Part shown: positions 1 to 7,718 of the stretch, piece by piece
How positions within the stretch are numbered: position 1 is the stretch's first letter
How the letters are laid out: every line of letters begins with the position of its first letter
NCBI GenBank assembly: GCA_964431385.1
Contig: CAYSJM010000044.1
Coordinates: 1-28,249, forward strand
Reading direction: 5' to 3'
Origin: UTCHB3 sp964431385
GTDB lineage: Bacteria > Bacteroidota > Ignavibacteria > Ignavibacteriales > Ignavibacteriaceae
Length of the DNA: 28,249 nucleotides
Notes under the pieces: generated by a model
Database searches by the model: none
Told to the model about the DNA's origin: nothing
Seen by the model: only the letters and a program-made list of their open reading frames with translations
Made by a program: the position numbers and the translations under genes

Positions 1-1507
1 CTGTTCTTGATACTTTAGTAGGATCAATAACACCAACTTTGATGAGGTCTTCATAAACTTCAGTAGCAGCGTTGAAACCGTAATTACCGTCACCGGCTTT
101 TACATTGTTAACAACTACTGAACCTTCGAGGCCTGCGTTGAAAACGATTTGTCTAAGTGGTTCTTCGAGAGCTCTTTTAACGATTTCGATGCCTGTTGTC
201 TGATCTTCGTTTGCACCTTTAAGATCAGCAATAGCGTTGATTGCTCTAATGAAAGCTACACCACCACCAGGTACGATACCTTCTTCAACTGCTGCACGGG
301 TAGCGTGAAGTGCATCTTCAACTCTGGCTTTGATTTCTTTCATTTCGATCTCGGTTGAAGCACCAATTTTCAGAACTGCAACACCACCGGAAAGTTTAGC
401 AAGTCTTTCCTGAAGTTTTTCTCTGTCGTAATCTGAAGTAGTTTTTTCGATCTGTGCTTTAATTTCGTTGATTCTTTTCTTGATTTCAGTTTCTTCGCCT
501 TTACCTTCAACAATAGTTGTGTTATCTTTGTCGATAACTACTTTTGAAGCGGTTCCGAGGTAGCCAAGCTGAGCGTTATCAAGTTTGTAACCTTTTTCTT
601 CGCTAATTACCTGACCATTTGTAAGAATGGCGATATCTTCGAGCATTGCTTTTCTTCTGTCACCAAATCCGGGAGCTTTAACTGCTGCAACACGGAGTGT
701 TCCTCTGAGTTTGTTAACTACGAGAGTTGCAAGAGCTTCACCTTCAACATCTTCAGCGATGATAAGAAGTGGTCTTCCTTGCTGAACAGTTTTTTCGAGA
801 ATTGGAAGAAGATCTTTCATTGCAGAGATTTTTTTGTCATAGATAAGAATGAAAGGATCTTCGAGGATAGCTTCCATTGAATCAGCATCAGTGATGAAGT
901 AAGGGGAGAGGTATCCGCGATCAAACTGCATACCTTCAACTACATCAAGTACTGATTCTGTACCTTTTGCTTCTTCAACTGTGATAACACCTTCTTTACC
1001 AACTCTGTTCATGGCTTCAGCGATTCTCTCACCGATCCATTTTTCGTTGTTTGCAGAGATGGTGCCAACCTGAGCGATTTCTTCGCTGGTTTCAATTGGT
1101 TTTGAGATACTTCTTAAGTATTCAACTACTTTTACCACTGCAAGATCGATGCCGCGTTTTAAGTCCATTGGATTAGCACCGGCGGTAACATTCTTTAGCC
1201 CTTCTTTGAAGATTGACTGTGCAAGAACTGTAGCAGTTGTAGTTCCGTCACCGGCTACATCACTGGTTTTTGAAGCAACTTCTTTAACCATCTGTGCACC
1301 CATGTTTTCAACTGCGTCCTCGAGTTCGATCTCTTTTGCAACTGAAACACCATCTTTTGTTACGAGAGGTGCACCAAATTTCTTTTCAAGGATTACATTT
1401 CTACCTTTAGGTCCTAAAGTAACCTTAACTGTATTTGCGAGCTGATCCACACCTTTTTTCAGTTTGGAGCGAGCATCAACATCAAATTCTATTAGTTTTG
1501 AAGCCAT
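1..1507 (-). CDS. groEL: Chaperonin GroEL (Hsp60), 3'-truncated by window edge
   Basis: ATP-dependent 60-kDa chaperonin that folds cytosolic proteins inside a double heptameric ring capped by GroES. Translating the minus strand from the ATG at 1507-1505 gives an uninterrupted frame of about 502 residues that runs off the left edge. GroEL is usually about 540-550 residues, so only the C-terminal tail is missing. The start MASKLIEFDVDAR, the ATP-site stretch TLGPKGRN (residues 30-37) and DGTTT (87-91, including the catalytic Asp87 position) are canonical. The last visible residues, DLIKVGVIDPTKVSRT, match the GroEL C-terminal equatorial domain. It follows groES by 21 nt, with an AAGGAAAT-like ribosome site between, so it is the second gene of a groESL operon under the CIRCE/HrcA-type control seen upstream of groES. 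Identity is secure; the partial state is due only to the window boundary. Confidence 0.98.
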   Translation of the reverse strand, partial: MASKLIEFDVDARSKLKKGVDQLANTVKVTLGPKGRNVILEKKFGAPLVTKDGVSVAKEIELEDAVENMGAQMVKEVASKTSDVAGDGTTTATVLAQSIFKEGLKNVTAGANPMDLKRGIDLAVVKVVEYLRSISKPIETSEEIAQVGTISANNEKWIGERIAEAMNRVGKEGVITVEEAKGTESVLDVVEGMQFDRGYLSPYFITDADSMEAILEDPFILIYDKKISAMKDLLPILEKTVQQGRPLLIIAEDVEGEALATLVVNKLRGTLRVAAVKAPGFGDRRKAMLEDIAILTNGQVISEEKGYKLDNAQLGYLGTASKVVIDKDNTTIVEGKGEETEIKKRINEIKAQIEKTTSDYDREKLQERLAKLSGGVAVLKIGASTEIEMKEIKARVEDALHATRAAVEEGIVPGGGVAFIRAINAIADLKGANEDQTTGIEIVKRALEEPLRQIVFNAGLEGSVVVNNVKAGDGNYGFNAATEVYEDLIKVGVIDPTKVSRT

Positions 1508-1529
1508 TTTAATAATTTCCTTTTGTTTG

Positions 1530-1823
1530 TTACTTAACTATTGCAAAAATATCGCTCTCACGCATAATCAGGTATTGTGAACCGTCGATGGTCACTTCGG
1601 TGCCTGAGTATTTGCCATAGAGAACTTTATCATTGACTTTTACGGACATTGGAATTGATTTACCGTCTTCGGTAACTTTTCCCGGTCCGGCTGCTACCAC
1701 TAAGCCTTCAATTGGCTTTTCTTTTGCTGTATCGGGAAGATACAAACCACTTTTGGTTACTTCTTCAGCTTCCTGTGGTTTAATAATAACCCTGTCAGCG
1801 AGGGGTTGAAGATTTAATGACAT
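1530..1823 (-). CDS. groES: Co-chaperonin GroES (Hsp10)
   Basis: Ten-kilodalton co-chaperonin that caps the GroEL folding chamber in the cytosol. The 97-residue product has the normal GroES length. It shows the N-terminal LQPLADRVIIKPQEAEE, the mobile-loop region around residues 20-35 (KSGLYLPDTAKEKP) that docks GroEL, the AAGPGK turn, and the conserved DKVLYGKYSGTE strand near the C terminus. The start is chosen because an AGAGGT ribosome site lies a few bases upstream of the ATG. It is first in the groES-groEL operon, and its upstream region carries a sigma70-like promoter with a perfect CIRCE operator. Expression is therefore expected to rise on heat or protein-folding stress when HrcA loses activity; hrcA itself is not in this window. 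Confidence 0.98.
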   Translation of the reverse strand: MSLNLQPLADRVIIKPQEAEEVTKSGLYLPDTAKEKPIEGLVVAAGPGKVTEDGKSIPMSVKVNDKVLYGKYSGTEVTIDGSQYLIMRESDIFAIVK

Positions 1824-1859
1824 GTTTACCTCTGTTTATTTAATGAAAATCAATTGTTA

Positions 1860-1886
1860 TTAGCACTCAATAATTGCGAGTGCTAA
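1860..1886. promoter_or_regulatory. CIRCE operator (HrcA binding site)
   Basis: The perfect inverted repeat TTAGCACTC-N9-GAGTGCTAA is exactly the CIRCE consensus bound by the heat-shock repressor HrcA. It lies upstream of groES and begins within the promoter -10 element, so bound HrcA would block initiation. The direct observation is the full 9+9 match with a 9-nt spacer; HrcA control is established knowledge for this element. Confidence 0.97.
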
Positions 1887-1913
1887 ATTAACACTTTTTT
1901 ACGAGACTGTCAA
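1885..1913 (-). promoter_or_regulatory. Sigma70-type promoter of groESL
   Basis: On the minus strand TTGACA (1913-1908) is followed after exactly 17 nt by TAATTT (1890-1885): a consensus -35 and a near-consensus -10. The -10 overlaps the first bases of the CIRCE element, the usual arrangement for HrcA-repressed operons. It also suggests that this organism uses E. coli-like promoter spacing at this gene rather than the TTTG/TAnnTTTG type of Bacteroidetes proper. Confidence 0.82.
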
Positions 1914-2042
1914 GTGATTTTTCGAGTACACGGGGTCTTTCAACGATATTTTTGACATTATTTTCAATTCTTGATCTACGAAACAATAGAAAATTGAAAA
2001 TAATTAATATTTTATAGGTGACTAAATATTTTCTTATCGGTT

Positions 2043-2078
2043 AACTCCTATAAAAGATGTCCCAATAAAAAAGGAGTT
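2043..2078 (+). promoter_or_regulatory. Possible hairpin sequestering the ribosome-binding site
   Basis: AACTCCT (2043-2049) is the exact reverse complement of AGGAGTT (2072-2078). The second arm contains the Shine-Dalgarno sequence AAGGAG of the gene starting at ATG 2082. If the 7-bp stem with its 22-nt loop forms in the mRNA it would hide the ribosome site. The pairing is seen directly; a regulatory role is inference, and the long loop makes it modestly stable at best. Confidence 0.35.
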
Positions 2079-2102
2079 GTCATGAAAAAAATGTTTACAT
2101 TT

Positions 2103-2202
2103 NNNNNNNNNNNNNNNNNNNNNNNNNNNNNNNNNNNNNNNNNNNNNNNNNNNNNNNNNNNNNNNNNNNNNNNNNNNNNNNNNNNNNNNNNNNNNNNNNN
2201 NN
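2103..2202. other. Assembly gap (100 N)
   Basis: Exactly 100 unknown bases, the conventional placeholder for a gap of undetermined size. It falls seven codons into the T9SS protein, inside the expected signal peptide. I see no repeated sequence at its two edges, so true missing sequence is likely, and the two sides need not belong to one gene. Confidence 0.99.
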
Positions 2203-3238
2203 ATGGTGGAGGATCATTAATCAGCAGTCATGCCTCAATAACTGAAGCATACGGAGCAATCACCACTCCAATGACGCAGGGTTATATAATAGAAATTACT
2301 TCTACTTATACAGGAACAAGTGAGACCTTTCCAATCACACTTTCTCAGAAGGCGGGTATTGATTCATCAAAAAGAATTACCATCCGTCCGGCAGCCGGCG
2401 TAACGATGGCTACTATTTCTTCACTTCAAGCAAGTTTTCCAGTAATTTTATTTGATGGAGGTGATTTTATAACGATTGACGGTAGAGCCGGTGGTTTAGG
2501 ATCAACAATCAATTTATTTATCGAAAATACCACTACAACGGGTGCAAACACCACTACAATCAACTTAATAAATGGAGCTACTTATAATGAATTAAGATAC
2601 CTCCATGCCAAAACAATCTTCAGGGAAGTGCCGGTCCGTGCGTAATTCTCTTCTCAACTTCAGCAAATAATCCCGAAGGAAATTCCTTTAACAAAGTTAC
2701 TAATTGCAAAATTGAAGGGAGCAGAACCGGAATAGCTTCAAGTGGAACTGTTACAATAATGAACAGATATCTAAAAATTGAAGAAAATGAGATCGTTAAT
2801 TGGGGTTATGCGGGTATCTGGTTGCTTTCGGCTTGTTCTGATGTTGAAGTTAAAAACAATATCATTTATCAGACACAAGGTTATAACAACACAATTGTTT
2901 CCGGAATAATCACAGGTGCAATTGTAGGGCAAAACCTGACCATTACAGGAAATAAAATTTTTGGGATGAACAGTTCCGCAACCGGCTCAACTCAGATGAG
3001 AGGAATTGCAATCACTGCCGGGAGGGATGCAAACTATCAGATTTACAATAATTTTATTGCCCTTGATCAATTCGGGATGCAAACACACCTTATAGAGGTG
3101 CTGATGAAGCGTCAAACCCCGTGCCGGTTGAATTAACTTCTTTTGGGTCAAATGTGATCGGAAATTCTGTTTCATTAAAATGGACAACTGCCACAGAAAA
3201 GAACAATAGTGGTTTCCAGGTTGAAAGAGCAATAAACA

Positions 3239-3448
3239 CAAAAGAGTGGGTTTCAATTGGATTTGTAAAAGGGAACGGAACGAAACTTTCACCNNNNNNN
3301 NNNNNNNNNNNNNNNNNNNNNNNNNNNNNNNNNNNNNNNNNNNNNNNNNNNNNNNNNNNNNNNNNNNNNNNNNNNNNNNNNNNNNNNNNNNNNCAAAAGA
3401 GTGGGTTTCAATTGGATTTGTAAAAGGGAACGGAACGAAACTTTCACC
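3239..3448 (+). repeat. 55-bp direct duplicate flanking a 100-N gap (probable assembly overlap)
   Basis: Bases 3239-3293 and 3394-3448 are identical over 55 bp (starting CAAAAGAGTGGG, ending CTTTCACC) and directly abut the 100-N run at 3294-3393. Deleting one copy plus the Ns joins the reading frames on both sides and gives a continuous protein through KEWVSIGFVKGNGTKLSPTEYS. This is what two contigs sharing a 55-base k-mer end look like, so the gap probably has zero real length. Confidence 0.93.
3294..3393. other. Assembly gap (100 N), probably spurious
   Basis: Exactly 100 Ns between two identical 55-bp contig ends. Removing the Ns and one copy restores the reading frame of the T9SS protein, so no sequence is likely to be missing here, unlike at the first gap. 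Confidence 0.98.
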
Positions 3449-3876
3449 GACTGAATATTCTTTTATTGATAATACAGTAGCGGTCGGTAAATATTCTTAT
3501 CGCCTCAAACAAATCGATTATGACGGTTCTGTTAAATATCATCAACTTTCAAACGAAGTTGAGGTGGGGGTGCCAAACGAGTTCAGTATCTCACAGAATT
3601 ATCCCAACCCATTTAATCCTGCCACAAAAATAGATTTTACTGTTGCTGAACTTGCTACGGTAAATATTGAGCTATTTGATGTGTCAGGTTCGAAGGTAGC
3701 CAATCTTTATAGTGGCGTTAATGAACCCGGATTTTATTCAATCATGCTTGATATTCAAATGTATGGTTTAAGTTCGGGAAATTACTTTTACCGGTTTACA
3801 GCAACGGAAGTGAGCAATGGTAAAATCTTCACTTCCATGAAAAAAATGACACTTCTGAAGTAACTAAAATTAAAAA

Positions 3877-3900
3877 AGGGTCGATCAAACGATCGACCCT
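3877..3900. terminator. Bidirectional intrinsic terminator between convergent genes
   Basis: AGGGTCGATC (3877-3886), loop AAAC, then GATCGACCCT (3891-3900): a perfect 10-bp stem with a tetraloop. It is preceded by an A-run (T-run on the minus strand) and followed by GATTTTAT. It sits between the T9SS gene (ending 3863) and tpx (ending 3926 on the minus strand), so it can serve both. Confidence 0.88.
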
Positions 3901-3925
3901 GATTTTATCTTGGAAACAATTCTGA

Positions 3926-4426
3926 CTATTTTAAAGCTGCGATAGCTGCTTCATAGTTTGGTTCTTGAGCAATTTCAGGAACTTGCTCTTTATAAATAAC
4001 TTTTCCTTCTTCGTTTACCACAACAACTGCTCTTGAATAAAGACCTGAGAAACCACCTTCCACGATTGTAACGCCATAATCTTCACCAAATGAGGAATTG
4101 CGGAATCCACTCAGACCGCTAACTTTATCCAATCCGTCAGTTGTACAAAATCTTGAGTGTGCAAAGGGTAGATCCATAGAAATACAAAGCACTTCGGTGT
4201 TTTCAAATTTTGAAGCCTCAGCATTAAATCTTCTTATCGATGCGGCACAAATGCCTGTGTCGAGACTTGGGAAGATATTTAATACCAGTTTTTTGCCTTT
4301 ATAGTCTGCGAGTGTAACTTCAGCCAATGAAGTATTCACCAATGAAAAGTCAGGGACTTCGGTTCCAACTTCTGGAAGAAAGCCGATTGTGTTAATTTTA
4401 TTTCCTTTTAATGTAATTTCTGCCAT
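3926..4426 (-). CDS. tpx: Thiol peroxidase (Tpx, peroxiredoxin family)
   Basis: Atypical two-cysteine peroxiredoxin that reduces hydrogen peroxide and alkyl hydroperoxides with thioredoxin as electron donor. The 166-residue length is normal for Tpx. The peroxidatic site FPSLDTGIC places Thr57 and Cys60 in the TxxC arrangement, and the resolving cysteine is Cys94 in LPFAHSRFC, the usual Tpx spacing. The N-terminal TLKGN and PDFSLVNTSLAEVTLADYKGKK are also family-typical. Most Tpx proteins have Pro-Val before the peroxidatic Cys; here it is Gly-Ile, a mild variant. A GGAG ribosome site precedes the ATG. It lies 35 nt downstream of the AI-2E-family gene on the same strand and may be co-transcribed. 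The terminator at 3877-3900 ends it. Confidence 0.96.
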   Translation of the reverse strand: MAEITLKGNKINTIGFLPEVGTEVPDFSLVNTSLAEVTLADYKGKKLVLNIFPSLDTGICAASIRRFNAEASKFENTEVLCISMDLPFAHSRFCTTDGLDKVSGLSGFRNSSFGEDYGVTIVEGGFSGLYSRAVVVVNEEGKVIYKEQVPEIAQEPNYEAAIAALK

Positions 4427-4461
4427 TGTTTCTCCGTAATTAATTGATAATTGGATAACCC

Positions 4462-5604
4462 CTATTTATCTGATTTAGTTTCAGATGGCGGGTTAACTTT
4501 AAAACTTCTTGTAATAATTGTTGTTGGGTCCCAGCTTCTCATTCGCTTTCCTTCGGTATCTTCAGGGAATCCCATCACTCTGCCAAAAATAGCTGTTTCC
4601 GGGAATTGTTCGAGCATTACCTTAAAAATTACAAGCATCGGTATCCCAAGAAAGAGTCCGCTCACACCCCATAAACTTCCCCAGAATACGAGTCCAAACA
4701 TTGCTGTAATAGTATTTAACCGTAATTTATTCCCCATGAGAATTGGTTCAAGAATATTACCCATTCCCATCTGAATTGTTGTCAAAAGCACAAAAATCAC
4801 CCCGGGAACATAGATGTTGTCGAATTGAACAAGTGCCATAAGTGACGGAAACAGTACCGAGATAATTGCCCCGATAAAAGGTATAAAATGGAGTAAAAAG
4901 GCTACAAATCCCCAAAGGAATGCAAATTTAACACCGAAAATGATACAAACTGCGTAAACAAGAATACCCACTATGAGATTTATAAAAAGTTTGATGTTAG
5001 CGTATGAATAAATAAATTTTTGAATGGTAAGATACGCACTCGTTACAAGTTCAAGATTTTGACCACCGGCTACATATCTTAAATACCTTTTATAATTAGG
5101 AAGTGCAAAGAGAAAAACTACAAAATAGATTGAAAACCAGAAAAAACTGTTTGTAAAAGCAGTGAATGAGGAGACAAGTCCCTTTGCAGTTGAGGTAATA
5201 AATTCTTTAGATAGGAGTTGGGTAAGTTCTTTTTCGATGTTTACAGTCGTGTGAAATCTAATATTTATCAGGTTTTCGATCCCATTCATCAATCCGTCAA
5301 TTTTTGTGATTAATGTCTGCACAAAATCGTCACTCTGAGCACCAATCTCTCCAAAAGTGGATGAGATTATCAGGTACATCATAAATAAAACACCGAGTGT
5401 GATTATTGAAATTGAGGGTATAATGAGATAAAAGGGTACCTTTTTACTTCTCAGAAAAATTGTGATGGGCTGAAACATGGTTGCAGCAAGAAAAGCAAAG
5501 GTAAGAGGTATAATGATTGCGGAAAAAGTTGCGAGGAGATAAAATGCAAGTACCCCCGCAAAAAATAGAAGAATTATTACTATCCGATTAAGGCTTTTTT
5601 CCAT
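4462..5604 (-). CDS. AI-2E family transporter (PerM/YdiK-like membrane protein)
   Basis: Polytopic inner-membrane protein of the AI-2E/PerM family (Pfam PF01594). Members include the E. coli autoinducer-2 exporter TqsA, but most are uncharacterised and some act as ion antiporters, so a quorum-sensing role should not be assumed. The 380-residue product has an N-terminal pair of membrane segments (about residues 7-50), a third near 60-82, and a hydrophilic amphipathic stretch (about 85-150) typical of the family. A C-terminal block of helices carries FLLHFIPFIGAIISVLFPSL and NILEPILMGNKLRLNTI, the family's most conserved region (Glu-Pro in place of the frequent Gln/Glu-Pro pair). The C-terminal tail of about 35 residues is hydrophilic. 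It lies downstream of asnS after a terminator-like hairpin and upstream of tpx. Confidence 0.9.
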   Translation of the reverse strand: MEKSLNRIVIILLFFAGVLAFYLLATFSAIIIPLTFAFLAATMFQPITIFLRSKKVPFYLIIPSISIITLGVLFMMYLIISSTFGEIGAQSDDFVQTLITKIDGLMNGIENLINIRFHTTVNIEKELTQLLSKEFITSTAKGLVSSFTAFTNSFFWFSIYFVVFLFALPNYKRYLRYVAGGQNLELVTSAYLTIQKFIYSYANIKLFINLIVGILVYAVCIIFGVKFAFLWGFVAFLLHFIPFIGAIISVLFPSLMALVQFDNIYVPGVIFVLLTTIQMGMGNILEPILMGNKLRLNTITAMFGLVFWGSLWGVSGLFLGIPMLVIFKVMLEQFPETAIFGRVMGFPEDTEGKRMRSWDPTTIITRSFKVNPPSETKSDK

Positions 5605-5650
5605 CGAAATCTTTTTAATTGTTAAAGCAAGATAACAGAAAACGGGGGTA

Positions 5651-5693
5651 TAAAAAAGAAAAAGGCGATCGAATATCCTAAAATATGACCGCC
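5651..5693 (-). terminator. Intrinsic terminator downstream of asnS
   Basis: On the minus strand GGCGGTC (5693-5687) can pair with GATCGCC (5670-5664), with one G-T wobble and partly paired AT-rich loop sequence. The run TTTTTCTTTTTT follows immediately (5663-5652). It begins only about 9 nt after the asnS stop codon. The pairing was read by eye without energy calculation. Confidence 0.65.
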
Positions 5694-5701
5694 CAAAACA
5701 A

Positions 5702-7099
5702 TTAAAAGAGCAAATTATTTGGAGTTCTTGGATAAGGTATTACATCACGGATGTTTTTCATGCCGGTAAGGTACATAACAGCTCTCTCGAGACCGAGCCC
5801 AAATCCTGCGTGGGGGAAAGAACCAAATTTTCTGATATCCTGATACCATTCGTATTCCTCTGGAACTATTCCGACAGCGAGCATTTTTTGATGCAACACA
5901 TCGTAATTTTCTTCCCTCTGGCTACCACCGATGATCTCACCAACACCGGGGACTAATAAATCCATGGCACGAACGGTTTTATTGTCACTGTTAAGTTTCA
6001 TATAAAACGCTTTGATGTCTTTTGGATAGTCAATCACAAAAACCGGTTTCTTAAATATTTCTTCAGTGATATATCGTTCATGCTCTGTTTGCAGGTTTTC
6101 TCCCCAGTCAACAGGGTATTCGAATGTGTGACCTGATTTTTTGAGATAGTCGATTGCTTCAGTGTAAGTGATAGTTGCAAAATCTGAGTTTAATACATTA
6201 TCCAAACGAGAGAGGAGCTCATTATCCACAAATTTATTGAAAAATTCAAGTTCATCGGGAGCCTGTGTCATAACTTCATTTAGAACAAACTTCATCATAT
6301 CCTGAGCTAAAGCCATGTCATCTTCGAGTTCAGCAAATGCAATTTCAGGTTCAATCATCCAAAATTCGTTTGCATGGCGGGCTGTGTTCGAATTCTCAGC
6401 TCTGAATGTGGGTCCAAAAGTATATACATTTCTAAATGCAAAACAAAACGCTTCGACAGCCAACTGCCCTGAAACGGTAAGAAATGAAGGTTTTCCAAAC
6501 AATTCTTGGGAATAGTCAATCTGTTTGTTCTCATTTCTTGGTGGATTGTCCATATTTAAAGTGGTCACCCTAAACATTTCACCCGCACCTTCAGCATCGG
6601 TACTTGTCACAATCGGTGTGTGCACATATACAAATCCGCGTTCTTGAAAAAATTTATGAATTGCATAAGAGACAATCGATCTTACACGAAATGTAGCCAT
6701 ATAAGTATTTGTTCTTGGTCGCAGGTGGGCGATTGTTCTCAAGAACTCAAATGAATGACGCTTCTTTTGGATTGGATTATCCAATGATGCAAAACCAACT
6801 ACCTTTATTTCATCTGCTTTAAGCTCAAAAGGTTGTTTATCTCCCTGTGAACGGACATACTCTCCGTTTATTTCGAGTGATGAGCCGATGGAGATTTTTT
6901 CAATTTCCTCAAAGTTTGTTATTGCATCGTCAAAAACAATCTGAAGATTTTTGAAGCAAGAACCATCGTTCAACTCGATAAATCCAAAATTCTTTGAAGT
7001 ACGGGAAGTTCTTACCCAACCGGTAAGTTTTAGTTTTTCACCTTCAAACTTCTCACCACCTGCGAGCAGGTCTTTTACAGTTACAGGATTGTATATCAT
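5702..7099 (-). CDS. asnS: Asparaginyl-tRNA synthetase
   Basis: Class IIb aminoacyl-tRNA synthetase that charges tRNA-Asn with asparagine in the cytosol. The 465-residue length fits bacterial AsnRS. An N-terminal OB-fold anticodon-binding domain spans about residues 22-105 (LKLTGWVRTSRTSKNFGFIEL). The class II catalytic core follows, with motif 2 at FRAENSNTARHANEFWMIEPE (about 232-252) and motif 3 near the C terminus (GFGLGLERAVMYLTG). The GGSQREENYD segment and the end PYPRTPNNLLF favour AsnRS over AspRS or LysRS. Presence of asnS means Asn-tRNA can be made directly, not only by amidation of Asp-tRNA. It is divergent from the phosphatase gene at 7239, with 139 bp between them holding both promoters; I could not fix a convincing promoter there. 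Confidence 0.97.
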   Translation of the reverse strand: MIYNPVTVKDLLAGGEKFEGEKLKLTGWVRTSRTSKNFGFIELNDGSCFKNLQIVFDDAITNFEEIEKISIGSSLEINGEYVRSQGDKQPFELKADEIKVVGFASLDNPIQKKRHSFEFLRTIAHLRPRTNTYMATFRVRSIVSYAIHKFFQERGFVYVHTPIVTSTDAEGAGEMFRVTTLNMDNPPRNENKQIDYSQELFGKPSFLTVSGQLAVEAFCFAFRNVYTFGPTFRAENSNTARHANEFWMIEPEIAFAELEDDMALAQDMMKFVLNEVMTQAPDELEFFNKFVDNELLSRLDNVLNSDFATITYTEAIDYLKKSGHTFEYPVDWGENLQTEHERYITEEIFKKPVFVIDYPKDIKAFYMKLNSDNKTVRAMDLLVPGVGEIIGGSQREENYDVLHQKMLAVGIVPEEYEWYQDIRKFGSFPHAGFGLGLERAVMYLTGMKNIRDVIPYPRTPNNLLF

Positions 7100-7238
7100 T
7101 GTTATCCAAAATTTAATTTAATACAATTTTAAATTTAATGAAATTTTGTTTGTGAGAACTCTACCAAAAATGTTCTTTTAAAATCGAAGTGACTAAAGTA
7201 TGTTTAAAAATGAAAATTTATAAAACATGGAAAAGTAA

Positions 7239-7718
7239 ATGAAAGTTTTGTTTGTCTGTTTAGGCAATATTTGTCGTTCTCCTGCTGCCGAAGGAGTTTT
7301 TAGAAAAATAGTAACAGAAGCAGGGCTGGAAGATAATTTTGAGATTGATTCTGCCGGCACTGCCGGATATCATATTGGTGAATCAGCCGACAGAAGAATG
7401 ATAAATCATTGTCGGGAAAGGGGATACGATATATCACCTCACCGTACCAGGAAACTATCTTTGGACGATCTTAAGGAATATGATATTGTGCTCGCGATGG
7501 ATAGATCAAACTTCTTTAACATCAACTCGCTCGATCCTCATCGGAGATATGAAGATAAAATAAAGATGATGACAGAATTTGTGAAACAACAAAAGGTGAA
7601 TGAAGTACCTGATCCATATTACGATGGTCCGGAGGCATTTCATCATGTGATCGACCTGTTGGAGGATGGATGTAATAATTTACTAAAATTCCTGCTTACT
7701 CACTACGATTCAAAATGA
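7239..7718 (+). CDS. Low-molecular-weight protein-tyrosine phosphatase
   Basis: Cytosolic cysteine phosphatase of the LMW-PTP family. The 159-residue protein starts MKVLFVCLGNICRSP, giving the P-loop CX5R with nucleophile Cys7 and Arg13. The general-acid loop is at Asp125 in VPDPYYDG, followed by two tyrosines. The stop codon overlaps the start of the next gene (ATGA at 7715-7718), which is the remnant of a fructosamine-kinase-like gene. In bacteria, LMW-PTPs paired with fructosamine-3-kinase homologues are proposed to dephosphorylate ribulose-5-phosphate or erythrulose-4-phosphate adducts on proteins so that the kinase partner can start their removal. By context this copy is a candidate protein-deglycation phosphatase rather than a signalling phosphotyrosine phosphatase; sequence alone cannot decide. 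Confidence 0.94.
   Translation: MKVLFVCLGNICRSPAAEGVFRKIVTEAGLEDNFEIDSAGTAGYHIGESADRRMINHCRERGYDISPHRTRKLSLDDLKEYDIVLAMDRSNFFNINSLDPHRRYEDKIKMMTEFVKQQKVNEVPDPYYDGPEAFHHVIDLLEDGCNNLLKFLLTHYDSK

Larger units (their letters stand above)
2082..3863 (+). pseudogene. T9SS-sorted secreted beta-helix protein, interrupted (frameshifts and two N gaps)
   Basis: A secreted or surface protein of unknown substrate. The ATG at 2082 follows a strong AAGGAG site and starts a signal-peptide-like MKKMFTF, cut by a gap of unknown length. After the gap come beta-helix-like repeats (FITIDGRAGG, NLTITGNKIFG, NYQIYNNFIAL). A GADE/PVELTSF junction and a Fn3-like segment (SLKWTTATEKNNSGFQVER) follow. The end is a type A T9SS sorting domain with NYPNPFNPATKIDF and a final LSSGNYFYRF...KKMTLLK. 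Such domains direct export across the outer membrane by the Por/T9SS machinery. Reading needs three frame changes: at AAAA 2610-2613, at GGG 3074-3076, and across the second N gap, where a duplicated 55-bp contig end breaks the frame artificially. It may be an intact gene damaged by assembly rather than a true pseudogene; the second shift may also hide lost beta-helix repeats. It is convergent with tpx. Confidence 0.75.

Noticed and set aside
149..1445. Plus-strand open frames at 149-358 and 1149-1445
   Set aside because: They lie antisense to groEL, which reads without interruption on the minus strand, and their products show no recognisable features.
2600..3140. Programmed ribosomal frameshifting in the T9SS gene
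   Set aside because: No slippery heptamer with downstream structure is evident, and the breaks sit in a region already damaged by gaps.
3239..3448. Biological tandem duplication of 55 bp
   Set aside because: The two copies are identical, end exactly at the N-run, and removing one restores the frame; an assembly overlap explains all of this.
4462..5604. Naming the AI-2E-family protein as a quorum-signal exporter (TqsA)
   Set aside because: The family is broad and functionally mixed, and no LuxS or Lsr gene is present here.
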